DNA of 64,000 nt from assembly GCF_021545845.1 (NCBI RefSeq), contig NZ_CP088924.1, positions 154,065 to 218,064 of the forward strand, in the 5' to 3' direction. Of this stretch, positions 34,594 through 43,154 are shown piece after piece. The notes beneath the pieces are model-generated. The model did no database searches. It was not told the origin of the DNA and worked only from the letters and a program-made list of their open reading frames with translations. A program made the translations under genes and the position numbers. Positions within the stretch are counted from its first letter, which is position 1; the number at the start of each line of letters is the position of its first letter. Source of the stretch: Rhodanobacter thiooxydans (GTDB taxonomy: Bacteria > Pseudomonadota > Gammaproteobacteria > Xanthomonadales > Rhodanobacteraceae).

Positions 34594-34622
34594 CTTCGGC
34601 GATGCCGGAACCGAGTGATGGT
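34594..34622 (+). promoter_or_regulatory. Recurrent promoter-like element, copy 5
   Basis: CTTCGG, 17 nt, GATGGT; ends 30 nt before the ATG at 34652. Confidence 0.55.
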
Positions 34623-34651
34623 GATCGGACATTCACCACGCGGGATCGAGC

Positions 34652-35038
34652 ATGAACACCACCCACGGCGCGCCGGCGATTGGCCCGAATCCACCGGCAT
34701 CCTTGGCCCCCGACGTTGGCGCACTGTTCGACTACAAGGGCAGGGAGTACCGCTGCAAAGGCTGGCTTCGTCCGGCCGAGCCGCCTACCCCCGGTCCGGA
34801 CTGGGCCGACTTCATCGACGAGATCCTCTATGACGCTGCCTACCAGCGCGAGGGCGTTCGCTTCCGGTGGTGCCATCGGCACGAAGCAACCCACGTGGCC
34901 GGCAGTGGGGTTGCGGGCTGCCTTGCGGCGATCGCGCACATCCGGGTGACCGGGCAGGCGCAGCTACCGCCGGACGTGCTGGAGAGCGAGCGAGTCCGGG
35001 CCCAGACGCTTGCCCGGTCGCGCCGGCTCGTCGGATAG
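34652..35038 (+). CDS. Hypothetical protein
   Basis: This 128-residue protein has a Pro-rich start, then ALFDYKGREYRCKGWLRP, a His/Cys-containing WCHRHEATHVAG segment and a C-terminal helical part. Two cysteines and four histidines in the middle could bind metal. No known family was recognised. It precedes the four-gene membrane-protein array. Confidence 0.7.
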   Translation: MNTTHGAPAIGPNPPASLAPDVGALFDYKGREYRCKGWLRPAEPPTPGPDWADFIDEILYDAAYQREGVRFRWCHRHEATHVAGSGVAGCLAAIAHIRVTGQAQLPPDVLESERVRAQTLARSRRLVG

Positions 35039-35189
35039 CCGGCCCTCGGCTTGCGAAACCCTCCCATGGGACCGCTGTGTTTTACGGTCGCCAGGCGACG
35101 CGACAGCACTATCGTCTCCGATGGAATCCGCTCGGCTGAAGGGCCTTCTGGCGAGCACCGTTCACTCAAATCAGTGCAAGGAGTGCCTC

Positions 35190-35555
35190 ATGCTGGGTGC
35201 CATCTTCGGTTTTGTCCTTCTCGCCGCCTTGGCCGCCATCTTCTTCACAGAGATCCGGCGCCGCTGGGATGAGATTGATCACAGCGTTGTCCCCTGGGTG
35301 ACCGGAACCGCGCTCGGGCTAATCGCCCTCCTATGCATTCCGGACCATCTGCTCGCCAGCGCCGTGAACTGGCTGGGAGGCTGGCTGCCGGCGTGGGGCT
35401 TCATGCGCCACGACCTTGGCGTGTTGGGCCTGACCTTTGCGGGCTTGGCCGCTTACTACCTCCTGCTTTCCTTTGTCATCGAACGCGTTGCTGATGCTGT
35501 GCTGGCGTGGGCCGCGAAGCGGAGAAGCTCGGCTGCGGGCGCTCGCGCTCGCTGA
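35190..35555 (+). CDS. Tandem membrane-protein family, member 1
   Basis: An ATG with AAGGAG 5 nt upstream gives 121 residues. It has three to four hydrophobic helices (AIFGFVLLAALAAIFF, WVTGTALGLIALLCI, LGVLGLTFAGLAAYYLLLSFVI) and a basic tail. It is the most divergent of four tandem relatives (35190, 35638, 36083, 36554) but shares the ...C(I/V)...NWLGGWLP... middle and helix spacing. The in-frame upstream extension overlaps the previous gene and lacks a ribosome site. Confidence 0.75.
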   Translation: MLGAIFGFVLLAALAAIFFTEIRRRWDEIDHSVVPWVTGTALGLIALLCIPDHLLASAVNWLGGWLPAWGFMRHDLGVLGLTFAGLAAYYLLLSFVIERVADAVLAWAAKRRSSAAGARAR

Positions 35556-35637
35556 CAGTGCCGAAGTCGGAACTCGGCACTCAAACAGGCTGGCCACCGG
35601 TCAGCGAACCCATTCACCGCACGTAACGGAGCACCAC

Positions 35638-35997
35638 ATGTTGAACTGGATCTGGGCAGGCATTCTTCTCGCAGCAACGCTGGCGAGCTACTACATCGCC
35701 CTGCGGCGATTCGAGGGTAATCCGAACGATTCGGGCGTCGGGCTCCTCGTTGGGGCGATCACCGGTTGCTTAGCCCTCGGCTGCGTCCGCGAATCGGTGC
35801 TCTATCCGGTTATCGCGCTCGTCGCGGGTTGGGTCCCTGAACCGGGCACCGGTTTGTATGCGCTCACCGTCGGTGTGATCTTGCTCGCGGCCGTGGCTTT
35901 CTACTTCGCCGTGCTCTATTGCGCCGCGAAAGGTCTTGTCGCGGTGTCAAGGCGCCGCCACGGCCTGGTGCAGGCGTCGGCAACATCCTCGACCTAA
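35638..35997 (+). CDS. Tandem membrane-protein family, member 2
   Basis: This 119-residue protein starts MLNWIWAGILLA, almost the same as members 3 and 4, with GGAG 7 nt before the ATG. It shares NPNDSGVGLL, GCVRESVLYP and the C-terminal LTVGVILLAAVAFYFAVLY helix positions with its neighbours. Three to four membrane helices and a short basic tail are evident. Its start is 448 bp after member 1's. No known family. Confidence 0.8.
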   Translation: MLNWIWAGILLAATLASYYIALRRFEGNPNDSGVGLLVGAITGCLALGCVRESVLYPVIALVAGWVPEPGTGLYALTVGVILLAAVAFYFAVLYCAAKGLVAVSRRRHGLVQASATSST

Positions 35998-36082
35998 CCA
36001 TGGGTCGTCAGTCGACCGTCACCGCTGTGCAATGGCAGCGTTTCCTACCTACGTCTCACCACCACCCCACAAGGAGAACCTC

Positions 36083-36436
36083 ATGCTGCAATGGATCTGG
36101 GCCGGCTTCCTGCTTGCCGTAGCGCTGACCTTCGTCGCTGTGGATTACCGGCGCCTGGATGATGATCCCCATCATGGCGGTGTTGGTTTCTTGGTCGCTG
36201 CCATCGCGGCCATCTTCGCCGTGGGGTGCGTACAGGACTGGGTGTTCTGGCCGCCTCTCTCCTGGCTCGATGGCCACGTGCCGCAGCGGGGCACGACGCT
36301 GCAGGTCCTGACGATCGGGGCCATTCTGTTGATCGCCCTGGTCGCCTACCTGTTCGCGCTCTTTGGCACGGCCGTGGGCTTGGCCACACTCACGCGTTCC
36401 TCGGCCGGCCTCGACAGCAAGGCACCCTCGGCGTAA
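36083..36436 (+). CDS. Tandem membrane-protein family, member 3
   Basis: This 117-residue protein begins MLQWIWAGFLLAVAL and has DPHHGGVGFL, GCVQDWVFWPPLSWLDG and LTIGAILLIALVAYLFALFG, close to member 4. AAGGAG precedes the ATG. The repeated leader (CACAAGGAG...CATGCT) shows the duplication included the ribosome site. Probably inner membrane; role unknown. Confidence 0.82.
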   Translation: MLQWIWAGFLLAVALTFVAVDYRRLDDDPHHGGVGFLVAAIAAIFAVGCVQDWVFWPPLSWLDGHVPQRGTTLQVLTIGAILLIALVAYLFALFGTAVGLATLTRSSAGLDSKAPSA

Positions 36437-36553
36437 CGGCTCGTCCACCCCCTAATTGTCCGGCGCGCCCGCATGGGCGCCGAAAGCCCAATGTTGGCGC
36501 ACCTCGGTTCGCAGCCACCCGTTCATCGCTGAACCACAAGGAGCACCACCACC

Positions 36554-36889
36554 ATGCTCGAATGGATCTTGGCAGGCGTCTTCTTCGCCATGGCACTCCT
36601 ATTCGTCGGTGCCGAGTACCGCCTGCTGGACAAGAAGCCTGATGATCCCGGCCTCGGCTTCTTGGCCGGCATTGGGTTGGGCGTGATCGCGATGATCTGC
36701 GTCCAGGACTGGGTGATTTGGGGTCCGATCAAGTGGCTCGACGTCCGGTTGCAGACGGTCGAGTTGTTCGTCCGGATGCTGACGATCGCCGTGACCATGA
36801 TGGTCGGCGGAATGGCCTATATGGGCGCGCTGTTCGGCATCGGCATCGGTCTGTCCACCCTCACCCGGCGTCGCGCCGTAACCACGTAG
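36554..36889 (+). CDS. Tandem membrane-protein family, member 4
   Basis: This 111-residue protein begins MLEWILAGVFFAMAL and shares DDPGLGFLAG, CVQDWVIWGPIKWLD and GALFGIGIGLSTLTRR with member 3. ACAAGGAG lies before the ATG. A weak copy of the recurrent promoter-like element (GTTGGC, then CACCCG) occurs at 36493-36521. Members 2 to 4 are clear duplicates; immunity, exclusion or envelope roles are open. Confidence 0.82.
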   Translation: MLEWILAGVFFAMALLFVGAEYRLLDKKPDDPGLGFLAGIGLGVIAMICVQDWVIWGPIKWLDVRLQTVELFVRMLTIAVTMMVGGMAYMGALFGIGIGLSTLTRRRAVTT

Positions 36890-36921
36890 CGGCGCCCTCG
36901 CCACGCCGAAAGCCTCCCGAT

Positions 36922-36950
36922 GTTTGTTGGGAAGCTACGCGCCAGATGCT
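36922..36950 (+). promoter_or_regulatory. Recurrent promoter-like element, copy 6
   Basis: GTTTGT, 17 nt, GATGCT; ends 25 nt before the ATG at 36975. Confidence 0.5.
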
Positions 36951-36974
36951 GGGGCCTCTCATCTGGAGCCCTCT

Positions 36975-38084
36975 ATGCTGTCCTCCCTCCGCCCTCTCGC
37001 CGTCGATCCCTGCGTCACCGAGCTGCTGGCTGCCCACGCAACCGTGGCTGTCGGGGTGTCAGGGGGCAAAGACTCGCAGGCCGTCGCGCTTGCCGTCGCT
37101 CGCCACCTGGACGCCATCGGCCACGACGGCCCGCGGGTGCTCATTCACGCCGACCTCGGCCGTGTCGAATGGCGTGACTCCCTGCCTGTCTGTCAGCGCC
37201 TCGCGGCGCATCTGGGCTGGGAGCTGCTCGTCGTTCGCCGGCGTGCCGGCGACATGCTCGATCGTTGGGAGTCGCGGTGGGTCAGTCGCTCCGAGGCGTA
37301 TGCCCGCCTGGAGACCGTGCTGCTCACCTTGCCATGGAGCACACCTGGCATGAGGTTCTGCACCGGAGAGATGAAGACGGACGTCATATCCCGTGAGCTG
37401 CGTCGGCGCTTTCCGACTGGGCCGATCGTGTCGATCGATGGCGTGCGGGCCCAGGAGTCCAGTGCTCGCGCGCGCAAGGCACCCACGTCGCCCGCGGCGA
37501 AGCTCACCCGCAAGGGACACGTCGGAATGAACTGGCATGCGATCTTGCCGTGGTCGATCGAGGACGTGTTCGACGAGATCGCCCAGTCCGGCCTGCAGTC
37601 ACATGAGGCCTATCGCGTGCACGGCGCGTCGCGGGTGTCTTGCGCCTTCTGCATCATGGGGTCGCTTCCGGACCTGACCGTGTCGTCGGGCCTGGCGGAG
37701 CACCTGGACACGTATCGAGCGATGGTCGACCTGGAGTGCCGCTCGACATTCTCCTTCCAAGGCAACCGATGGCTCGGCGATGTTGCGCCGGATCGCCTCA
37801 CCCACGATCTTCGCGTGCGCCTGGCCCACGCCAAGACGGCCGCCGCCGCCCGGAAGGCTGCGGAGACGGCCATTCCCAAGGAGCTGCTGTTTGGAGGAAA
37901 GGGCTGGCCATCACGCATGCCCACGCGGGGCGAAGCCGATGCGCTAGCAGGCGCGCGCCGGGCTGTGGCCACCGCGGTCGGGCTTCAGGCGCAGTTCCTC
38001 ACCGGCGACGCCGTGCGCGGTCGCTACGCCGAGCTCATCGCCGAACGCGAGGCCAGTTACTCTCCCGCGAAGTGTGCTGCGTAG
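36975..38084 (+). CDS. PAPS-reductase-like (PP-loop) protein
   Basis: GGAG sits 7 nt before this ATG; the product is 369 residues. The PP-loop VGVSGGKDSQAVALA (near residue 28) and downstream PGMRFCTGEMKTDVI and SCAFCIMGSLPDL motifs match the phosphoadenosine-phosphosulfate reductase/DndC/IbrA group, in which cysteines can hold an iron-sulfur cluster. It binds and activates substrates with ATP; the true substrate is unknown. No dndB/D/E genes are adjacent, so DNA phosphorothioation is not supported. Its last 28 bases overlap the convergent gene at 38057. Confidence 0.8.
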   Translation: MLSSLRPLAVDPCVTELLAAHATVAVGVSGGKDSQAVALAVARHLDAIGHDGPRVLIHADLGRVEWRDSLPVCQRLAAHLGWELLVVRRRAGDMLDRWESRWVSRSEAYARLETVLLTLPWSTPGMRFCTGEMKTDVISRELRRRFPTGPIVSIDGVRAQESSARARKAPTSPAAKLTRKGHVGMNWHAILPWSIEDVFDEIAQSGLQSHEAYRVHGASRVSCAFCIMGSLPDLTVSSGLAEHLDTYRAMVDLECRSTFSFQGNRWLGDVAPDRLTHDLRVRLAHAKTAAAARKAAETAIPKELLFGGKGWPSRMPTRGEADALAGARRAVATAVGLQAQFLTGDAVRGRYAELIAEREASYSPAKCAA

Positions 38085-39106
38085 TAGTCGATCAGCTCGG
38101 CCGCCTGGGTTCCTTGACGCGCACGCGCCTGCTCCGCGAAGTCGATCGACGGCAGGAGGTGGATGAGCTGGTTATCGGTGTACTGGCTGAGAGTGGCTTC
38201 CGGATCGACCCGCGCCCGGCGACGCCCCGTGAGTGTTGACGCGGCTTCGACGGCGGCGCCAATCATCACGTCAGCGAGCTGCACGGCCGCGCTGCTCCTG
38301 GAATTGACGTGCGACACCGACGTTAGCTTGAGCGGAAAGGTGAGGCTGGCGATGTCCGATTGCCTGAACGTGGCCGGCTCCTGGTGGGAGATCAGCCTCT
38401 GCAGCATGCGGTGATACGCACGCAGGTTGTCGGACTCGTCGTGCTCAATCCGATACGGGCCTGCTGCCATGACTTCTGTTCGGCTTATCAGGGCCTGCAG
38501 AACGATGAAGGCCGCGTCGGTCGTGACGCCATGGGTGGCGATCGCCGCGAGACACTCCGGCGCGGCGGTCGCCAGAGGACCGAGCGCCTCCGGTAGGTCA
38601 CGCCAGCGCGAAGCGCGGGCGGAGGCCACGAGATCGGCCAGCGCCTTCGGCGTCTTATCGTGCACCGCACGCTGAAAGCAGGTAAGCAGCCGGTCCAGAG
38701 CGCCCTCCCCGAGCAGTTGCGGGCCGACCAGGTAGAGCAAAGACGCGAGCGAGTAGTTCTGGCCGTTCTCGTAGAAGTTGATCCCGCGCTCGTAGTAGTA
38801 GGGCTCGATCGCGTAGTCAGCGAACATCAGCAAGAGCAGGAAGCGCTTATCGCAGACGTAGGTCACGCACTTGTAGTTGGTGAGCACGTCTCGCTGTAGC
38901 GCGAGCAGGCGGGAATGGTTCGCCGGGCGACGCATCAGGTCTCGGTACTTCAGCTCGCCCGCCTGCAGCCTGGGAAAGTGCCGTCGGATGAGGTCGCCGG
39001 CGGCGTCATCATCGATGGCGATCGCCGTGGCCCCCTGGAACGGCTGGTCGCGGTTGAGCAGGTCGTAGCCGGTGTAGCCGCTCTCGTCGATTCGGAAGCA
39101 TTCCAT
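38057..39106 (-). CDS. DUF3800-like protein
   Basis: Starting at MECFRIDESG (39106, GGAG upstream), the 349-residue protein opens with the DESG(Y)TG motif that marks DUF3800 proteins and keeps a late VQLADVMIGAA motif (near residue 280), the second hallmark of that family (RNase H-like fold). It is the only minus-strand gene between 25 and 62.8 kb and overlaps its neighbour's 3' end by 28 bp, which suggests independent insertion or antagonistic transcription. DUF3800 genes are often near defence genes; that role is inference. Confidence 0.8.
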   Translation of the reverse strand: MECFRIDESGYTGYDLLNRDQPFQGATAIAIDDDAAGDLIRRHFPRLQAGELKYRDLMRRPANHSRLLALQRDVLTNYKCVTYVCDKRFLLLLMFADYAIEPYYYERGINFYENGQNYSLASLLYLVGPQLLGEGALDRLLTCFQRAVHDKTPKALADLVASARASRWRDLPEALGPLATAAPECLAAIATHGVTTDAAFIVLQALISRTEVMAAGPYRIEHDESDNLRAYHRMLQRLISHQEPATFRQSDIASLTFPLKLTSVSHVNSRSSAAVQLADVMIGAAVEAASTLTGRRRARVDPEATLSQYTDNQLIHLLPSIDFAEQARARQGTQAAELIDYYAAHFAGE

Positions 39107-39310
39107 TGCGCGATCTCCGCAGGCCTCGGCACCAAGGCGCATCGTATCGCCCGGTTCCGACCCTGTCCCGCCGATCTCCACCACGTGCCGCTGGGTGCCG
39201 GAACGGCCCGGCGTAACCGCAGTGTTTTCCCGTCCGCACAAGACAGCGGCCGCGTAGCCTCGTGGGCGATGTGAGTGCGGAGCAGCGCGGGCCGATCGAA
39301 GCCGGCGCAA

Positions 39311-39339
39311 CTTCGAGCCGCGGCCGAGGGCAGGACACT
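39311..39339 (+). promoter_or_regulatory. Recurrent promoter-like element, copy 7
   Basis: CTTCGA, 17 nt, GACACT; ends 33 nt before the ATG at 39373. Confidence 0.5.
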
Positions 39340-39372
39340 CCCTTTGACCCTTCCGACACTGGAGTTTGCTTC

Positions 39373-40434
39373 ATGACCCCTTCCACTGACTCTGCCGCCG
39401 TCACCGCGCACGACGCCCAGCGGGCCGCACTCGCACTCGCAGCCCTCGAAGGCATCAGCACCGCGACGCTCGCGAAGCTCCCGGCCGGGGCGCTGGCCGC
39501 CGCGCGCATCGTCAGCGCCTCTCTCGCGCGCGCTTCAGAGCTGGTCGGCTTCAACGACCACAGCGAAGTGGATGGCGGCGATGCGGTGGATGTGCTCGGT
39601 CAGCTCTGGGAATCGGTGCAGCTGGGCGCCAGCCTGACGGTGCCGTCCACGGGCGAGGACACGGGCTACCGGGTGGGGCAGCGGCCCGAGGGATTCCGTG
39701 CCATGGATACCGCTCCCCGCGATGGCCGCATCCTCCGTCTGCTGGTGCGATTCGAGGAGCACGCAACGGACGATGCGAGTGAGGCGTGGACCATCGGCTG
39801 CAACTCGTGCGACGAGACCGGCGACGACGAGTGGCAGCTCGCTGGCTGGTGCTGGGACCACGACCACTTCACCGCGGGCAAGGGCACGCCCATCGGCTGG
39901 TTGCCGATCCTGTCCGACGCCGTGCTCATCGCCGACGTCGCCGCGCAAGGGGTGGCCGAGGAGGCGATCGCGCTGCTACGCGAGTATGCCGGGGAGTTCA
40001 CCGAGGAACCGGAGTTTGCCGACTCCCTGCAGGGTCGCGTGGATGCCTTCTTGGCGGGTTTGCCCAGCCGGGAAGTGGACGCGGCGACCTCACACGCCGG
40101 CGCCGCGCTGCCTAACCCGCGCGAACAGCTGGAGGAGGAGCGCTGGCGACTGATGAATAGCTTCGGACATGGATCGTTTGCCGACGGGCGCACGCGCGAC
40201 CGCATCGCCGAGATCGACCAGGAGCTGACCGCCAACGCCGATGCGACAGGTTCGGCGCCGCCGGCCACGGTCGCGGCCATCGAGTTTGCACTCCAGGCGG
40301 AGGAGGGCCTGGCCTTCCTGCGCTACTGGAACGAGGGGGCGTTCGACGTGTGCCGCAAGGAGTGGCCGGAGGCGCCGGCCACCTGCTACGTCGGCGCGGA
40401 CCCGACGAACCCCACCGCCGCGTCGCGAACCTGA
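39373..40434 (+). CDS. Hypothetical protein
   Basis: This 353-residue acidic protein starts at an ATG 8 nt after GGAG. The middle (FRAMDTAPRDGRILRLLVRF ... WTIGCNSC ... WCWDHDHF ... GTPIGWLPI) has the 'TAPRDGR...GWLP' layout common in small phage and plasmid proteins of unknown function. The rest is helical and acidic with two cysteines in CNSCDETGDDEW. No enzymatic motif seen. Confidence 0.75.
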   Translation: MTPSTDSAAVTAHDAQRAALALAALEGISTATLAKLPAGALAAARIVSASLARASELVGFNDHSEVDGGDAVDVLGQLWESVQLGASLTVPSTGEDTGYRVGQRPEGFRAMDTAPRDGRILRLLVRFEEHATDDASEAWTIGCNSCDETGDDEWQLAGWCWDHDHFTAGKGTPIGWLPILSDAVLIADVAAQGVAEEAIALLREYAGEFTEEPEFADSLQGRVDAFLAGLPSREVDAATSHAGAALPNPREQLEEERWRLMNSFGHGSFADGRTRDRIAEIDQELTANADATGSAPPATVAAIEFALQAEEGLAFLRYWNEGAFDVCRKEWPEAPATCYVGADPTNPTAASRT

Positions 40435-40510
40435 GGCGACCGCTTCCCCGTCAGGCGCGGGCGCGGGGCGATTCCCTGTCCGCGTGCCTGAGTTCACCAA
40501 GAGAACCATC

Positions 40511-40831
40511 ATGAGCATGACACCGCGATACGAGGAGTGGCGGCACCTGCGGGAGACCGGCGTATGGTCTGCCGGCGTGCCGGACTGGGCGCGCGGCCAG
40601 GATGGCCGCATGAATGATCACGCCGCCGCGGTGGCCGTGATCGAGGAGCTCGCCGCGATCGTGTCGCGACTGCGCGACCCGGTGACCCTGGCAACGGTGC
40701 AGGCGGCCATCGATGCGTATGAGAACGCCCCGGGCATCATGCAGGGTACGGCCATGACCGCCGCCCTTGAGGCCCATCGCACGCTCCTTGGCGCCGGCGC
40801 CAACCAGCTGGAGCGTGTGGCCGATGCCTGA
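40511..40831 (+). CDS. Small hypothetical protein
   Basis: This 106-residue protein starts MSMTPRYEEWRHLRETGVWSAG and continues as helices (AAAVAVIEELAAIVSRLRDPV). It overlaps the next gene by 8 bp, so both are co-translated. A CTTCCC box lies 68 nt upstream, but it does not fit the recurrent element well. No family recognised. Confidence 0.65.
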   Translation: MSMTPRYEEWRHLRETGVWSAGVPDWARGQDGRMNDHAAAVAVIEELAAIVSRLRDPVTLATVQAAIDAYENAPGIMQGTAMTAALEAHRTLLGAGANQLERVADA

Positions 40832-41384
40832 TCAAAAGGCCGGCTCCGTCCTGCGTCGGCTGCGAAAGATCCTCGCCCTCGCTGAGCGCGGGGAGCGTCA
40901 CGAGCGGGAGACGGCGCGGGCGCACCTGGAGCACCTGCTCCAGCACCACGGGCTGTCCATAGAGGACGTGATTGCAGAGGATGAGGGTGAAGCTCAGCTG
41001 TGCACGTTCCAGGTCGACGGCCCGCTGGAGGCACGCCTCTTACGGCAGGTGATCGCGATGGTGACCAACTCGATCGGCGTGCGGCAGTTCCGCCGCGGGC
41101 GCTCGCGCAAGCACCTCGCGTACATGCTCACGCGGGCCCAGTATGCCCAAGCCACGTTCGTTTTCGGCATCACGCGCCAAGCGCTGGAGCGCGAGCTGGA
41201 CGTCACCTTCAAGGCGTTTGTCCAGGTGCACGACTTGTTCCCACAGGAAGACCCGCCAGGCCAGGCCCAGATGTCGACCCCAGAGCAGGCCGCGGAGCTG
41301 GTGCGGCTGTACGCCCGCATGGGGACCATGGACAAGACCCCGCTCCCCAAGGCCATCGCCGGGCCGGAGTCGCCGCCGAGCTGA
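40824..41384 (+). CDS. DUF2786-like protein
   Basis: This 186-residue protein begins with VLRRLRKILALAERGERHERETARAHLEHLLQHHGLS, the N-terminal pattern of DUF2786 proteins (K(I)xALAxx...HE...A...A..LL..(H)GLS). The C-terminal domain has FRRGRSRKHLAYMLTRAQYAQATFVFG. These small proteins are common on mobile elements and have no assigned role. Overlaps the upstream gene by 8 bp. Confidence 0.75.
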   Translation: MPDQKAGSVLRRLRKILALAERGERHERETARAHLEHLLQHHGLSIEDVIAEDEGEAQLCTFQVDGPLEARLLRQVIAMVTNSIGVRQFRRGRSRKHLAYMLTRAQYAQATFVFGITRQALERELDVTFKAFVQVHDLFPQEDPPGQAQMSTPEQAAELVRLYARMGTMDKTPLPKAIAGPESPPS

Positions 41385-41464
41385 ACACGCTCTCCATGCC
41401 TTGTCGGCAGTACGCTACGCCGAGCGGCCGCGGCCGAGTGATGGCAGACGACAAGAGGTGCTCC

Positions 41465-41707
41465 ATGGAGCGTGCGCAACTGGCCAGCATGCTGGCGAAG
41501 CTGGATCAGGCCCTCCCGGGCTTGATCCGGGACTACCCCGATGAGGGTGACTTCTGGGCGGCGTTTGCCGGCGAGGCCGACGTCATTGAGGACGGGGCCG
41601 GCGCGGAAGACTTTGCCTGGGTCAGCGACCAGATCGACGAGCTGCTCACCAAGCACGGTCTCTCACCGCGCGAGGACTTGCCGCCGACGGATAGCTGGCC
41701 GGCATGA
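41465..41707 (+). CDS. Small acidic hypothetical protein
   Basis: ATG 41465 is preferred (AGAGG 6-7 nt upstream); an in-frame ATG at 41441 is possible. The 80-residue product is acidic and helical (MLAKLDQALPGLIRDYPDEGDFWAAFAGEADVIED). Its stop overlaps the start of the DUF72 gene (ATGA), implying co-translation. Confidence 0.7.
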   Translation: MERAQLASMLAKLDQALPGLIRDYPDEGDFWAAFAGEADVIEDGAGAEDFAWVSDQIDELLTKHGLSPREDLPPTDSWPA

Positions 41708-42612
41708 GTATCCGGGTCGGTACCGCCAGTTGGACGGACAAGACGCTGATCGACTGCGGCCGGTTCTACCCGCCCGACTGCAAGTCGCCTGAGGACCGGC
41801 TGCGCTACTACGCCAGCCAGTTCCCCATCGTCGAGCTGGACTCCAGCTACTACGCACTGCCGAGCGCCACCAATGCCCAGCGGTGGGCAGAGCGCACGCC
41901 CGAGAACTTCGTGATGAACGTCAAGGCGTTCCGCGCGCTCACCACGCATCAGACGCCACACAAGGCGCTGCCGCGTGACCTGCAGGCGCAGGTGCGCCCC
42001 GGCACGCGCGGGAACGTGTACCTCAAAGACATGCCCGCGGAGGTCGTCGACGAGTTGTGGCGTCGCTTCCTGGTCGCCCTGCAGCCCCTGGACGATGCCG
42101 GGCGCCTGGGTGCGCTGCACTTCCAGTTTCCACCTTGGTTCGTCGCCAAGCGCGAGCACTACGCCTACCTCGATGAGGTGCGCGAGCGGCTGGAGCGCTA
42201 CACGGTCGCCGTGGAGTTTCGGCACCGCAGCTGGTTCACCGAGGAGACCACCGAGGCGGTTCTGGCGTTCCATCGCGAGCGCCGCTTCGTCAATGTCGTG
42301 GTCGATGAACCCCAGGGCCCATCCAACACGATTCCGGCAGTGTGGGCCGTGACCAATCCGGACCTGACCATCGTGCGCTTGCATGGCCGCAATCACGCCA
42401 CCTGGAACATTCGCGACGCGACGTCCGCATCGGACCGCTTCGACTACGACTACTCGGCCGAAGAGCTCGCGGAGCTGGCCAGCCCGATCCTGGCGATGGC
42501 CGGCGAGGCCCGCGACACCCACGTCCTGTTCAACAACAACCGTGAGGATCAGGGGCAGCGCAATGCGCGCTCGCTGATGGACCTGCTGCCTGGCGTGATG
42601 CGCCCGGCCTAG
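41704..42612 (+). CDS. DUF72 (YecE-like) protein
   Basis: This 302-residue protein has the DUF72 signatures: VGTASWTDKTLI near the start, YYASQFPIVELDSSYYALPS, FVMNVKAF, LGALHFQFPPWF, YTVAVEFRHRSWF and NNNREDQGQRNA near the end. The fold is a TIM barrel with unknown substrate. It is complete and of normal length. It follows the 80-residue gene with an ATGA overlap. Unusual cargo for a plasmid. Confidence 0.93.
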   Translation: MSIRVGTASWTDKTLIDCGRFYPPDCKSPEDRLRYYASQFPIVELDSSYYALPSATNAQRWAERTPENFVMNVKAFRALTTHQTPHKALPRDLQAQVRPGTRGNVYLKDMPAEVVDELWRRFLVALQPLDDAGRLGALHFQFPPWFVAKREHYAYLDEVRERLERYTVAVEFRHRSWFTEETTEAVLAFHRERRFVNVVVDEPQGPSNTIPAVWAVTNPDLTIVRLHGRNHATWNIRDATSASDRFDYDYSAEELAELASPILAMAGEARDTHVLFNNNREDQGQRNARSLMDLLPGVMRPA

Positions 42613-42635
42613 TCCGCCGGCGGAACTGCTGCGCA

Positions 42636-42664
42636 CTTCGGCGCCGGCTGCGAGGACGGATCAT
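42636..42664 (+). promoter_or_regulatory. Recurrent promoter-like element, copy 8
   Basis: CTTCGG, 17 nt, GATCAT; ends 30 nt before the ATG at 42695. Confidence 0.55.
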
Positions 42665-42694
42665 GTCGGTGCAATCACTCACCGAGGAGATCCC

Positions 42695-43075
42695 ATGGCC
42701 ACCGGTACCGGCACCATCCCATCGTCGCTGACGATCAACGGCCAAGCATACGTGCCCGGCACGGCCGCGTTGCAGCGCGTGGACGCGGCGGGCCGGCCGG
42801 TGGTGGGGAGCTTCATGCGCGACCGGTGCGGCATCCGCCTGTACGGCCTTGATGGCCAGCCGTTCGCGTACGTGAAACTCGATCGCACCGAGAGCTGGTT
42901 TGTAAGCTGCTCCCGGGTCGAGGGCCGCGTGCGCTACATGTTCGCGCTGTCCGATCCCGACGCCCGTCGTCTGGGCTTCAACCCTAGCGCTGCCGATGCC
43001 TACCGTCAGGAGCACGAGGCGGCGGCAGATGTGCGCCGGCAGGTTCTCGCTGCCGAGCGCGCGTGCGCTGCGTAG
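42695..43075 (+). CDS. Hypothetical protein
   Basis: This 126-residue protein (MATGTGTIPSSLTINGQAYVPG) is probably beta-rich in its first 90 residues (GIRLYGLDGQPFAYVKLDRTESWFVSC) and ends in a helical, Glu/Arg-rich tail. GAGGAGATCCC precedes the ATG. Single-gene unit with its own copy of the recurrent element. Unrecognised. Confidence 0.7.
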   Translation: MATGTGTIPSSLTINGQAYVPGTAALQRVDAAGRPVVGSFMRDRCGIRLYGLDGQPFAYVKLDRTESWFVSCSRVEGRVRYMFALSDPDARRLGFNPSAADAYRQEHEAAADVRRQVLAAERACAA

Positions 43076-43154
43076 TCCACGCACCGTGGACGCCCATTCA
43101 AGCTCGGTCGGTCCCGGCCGACCCGTAGACCAGGCATAGGAGATGCAAAACGAG

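Noticed and set aside
36975..38084. DndC of a DNA phosphorothioation system
   Set aside because: No dndB, dndD, dndE or restriction partners nearby; only the general PAPS-reductase-like family can be claimed.
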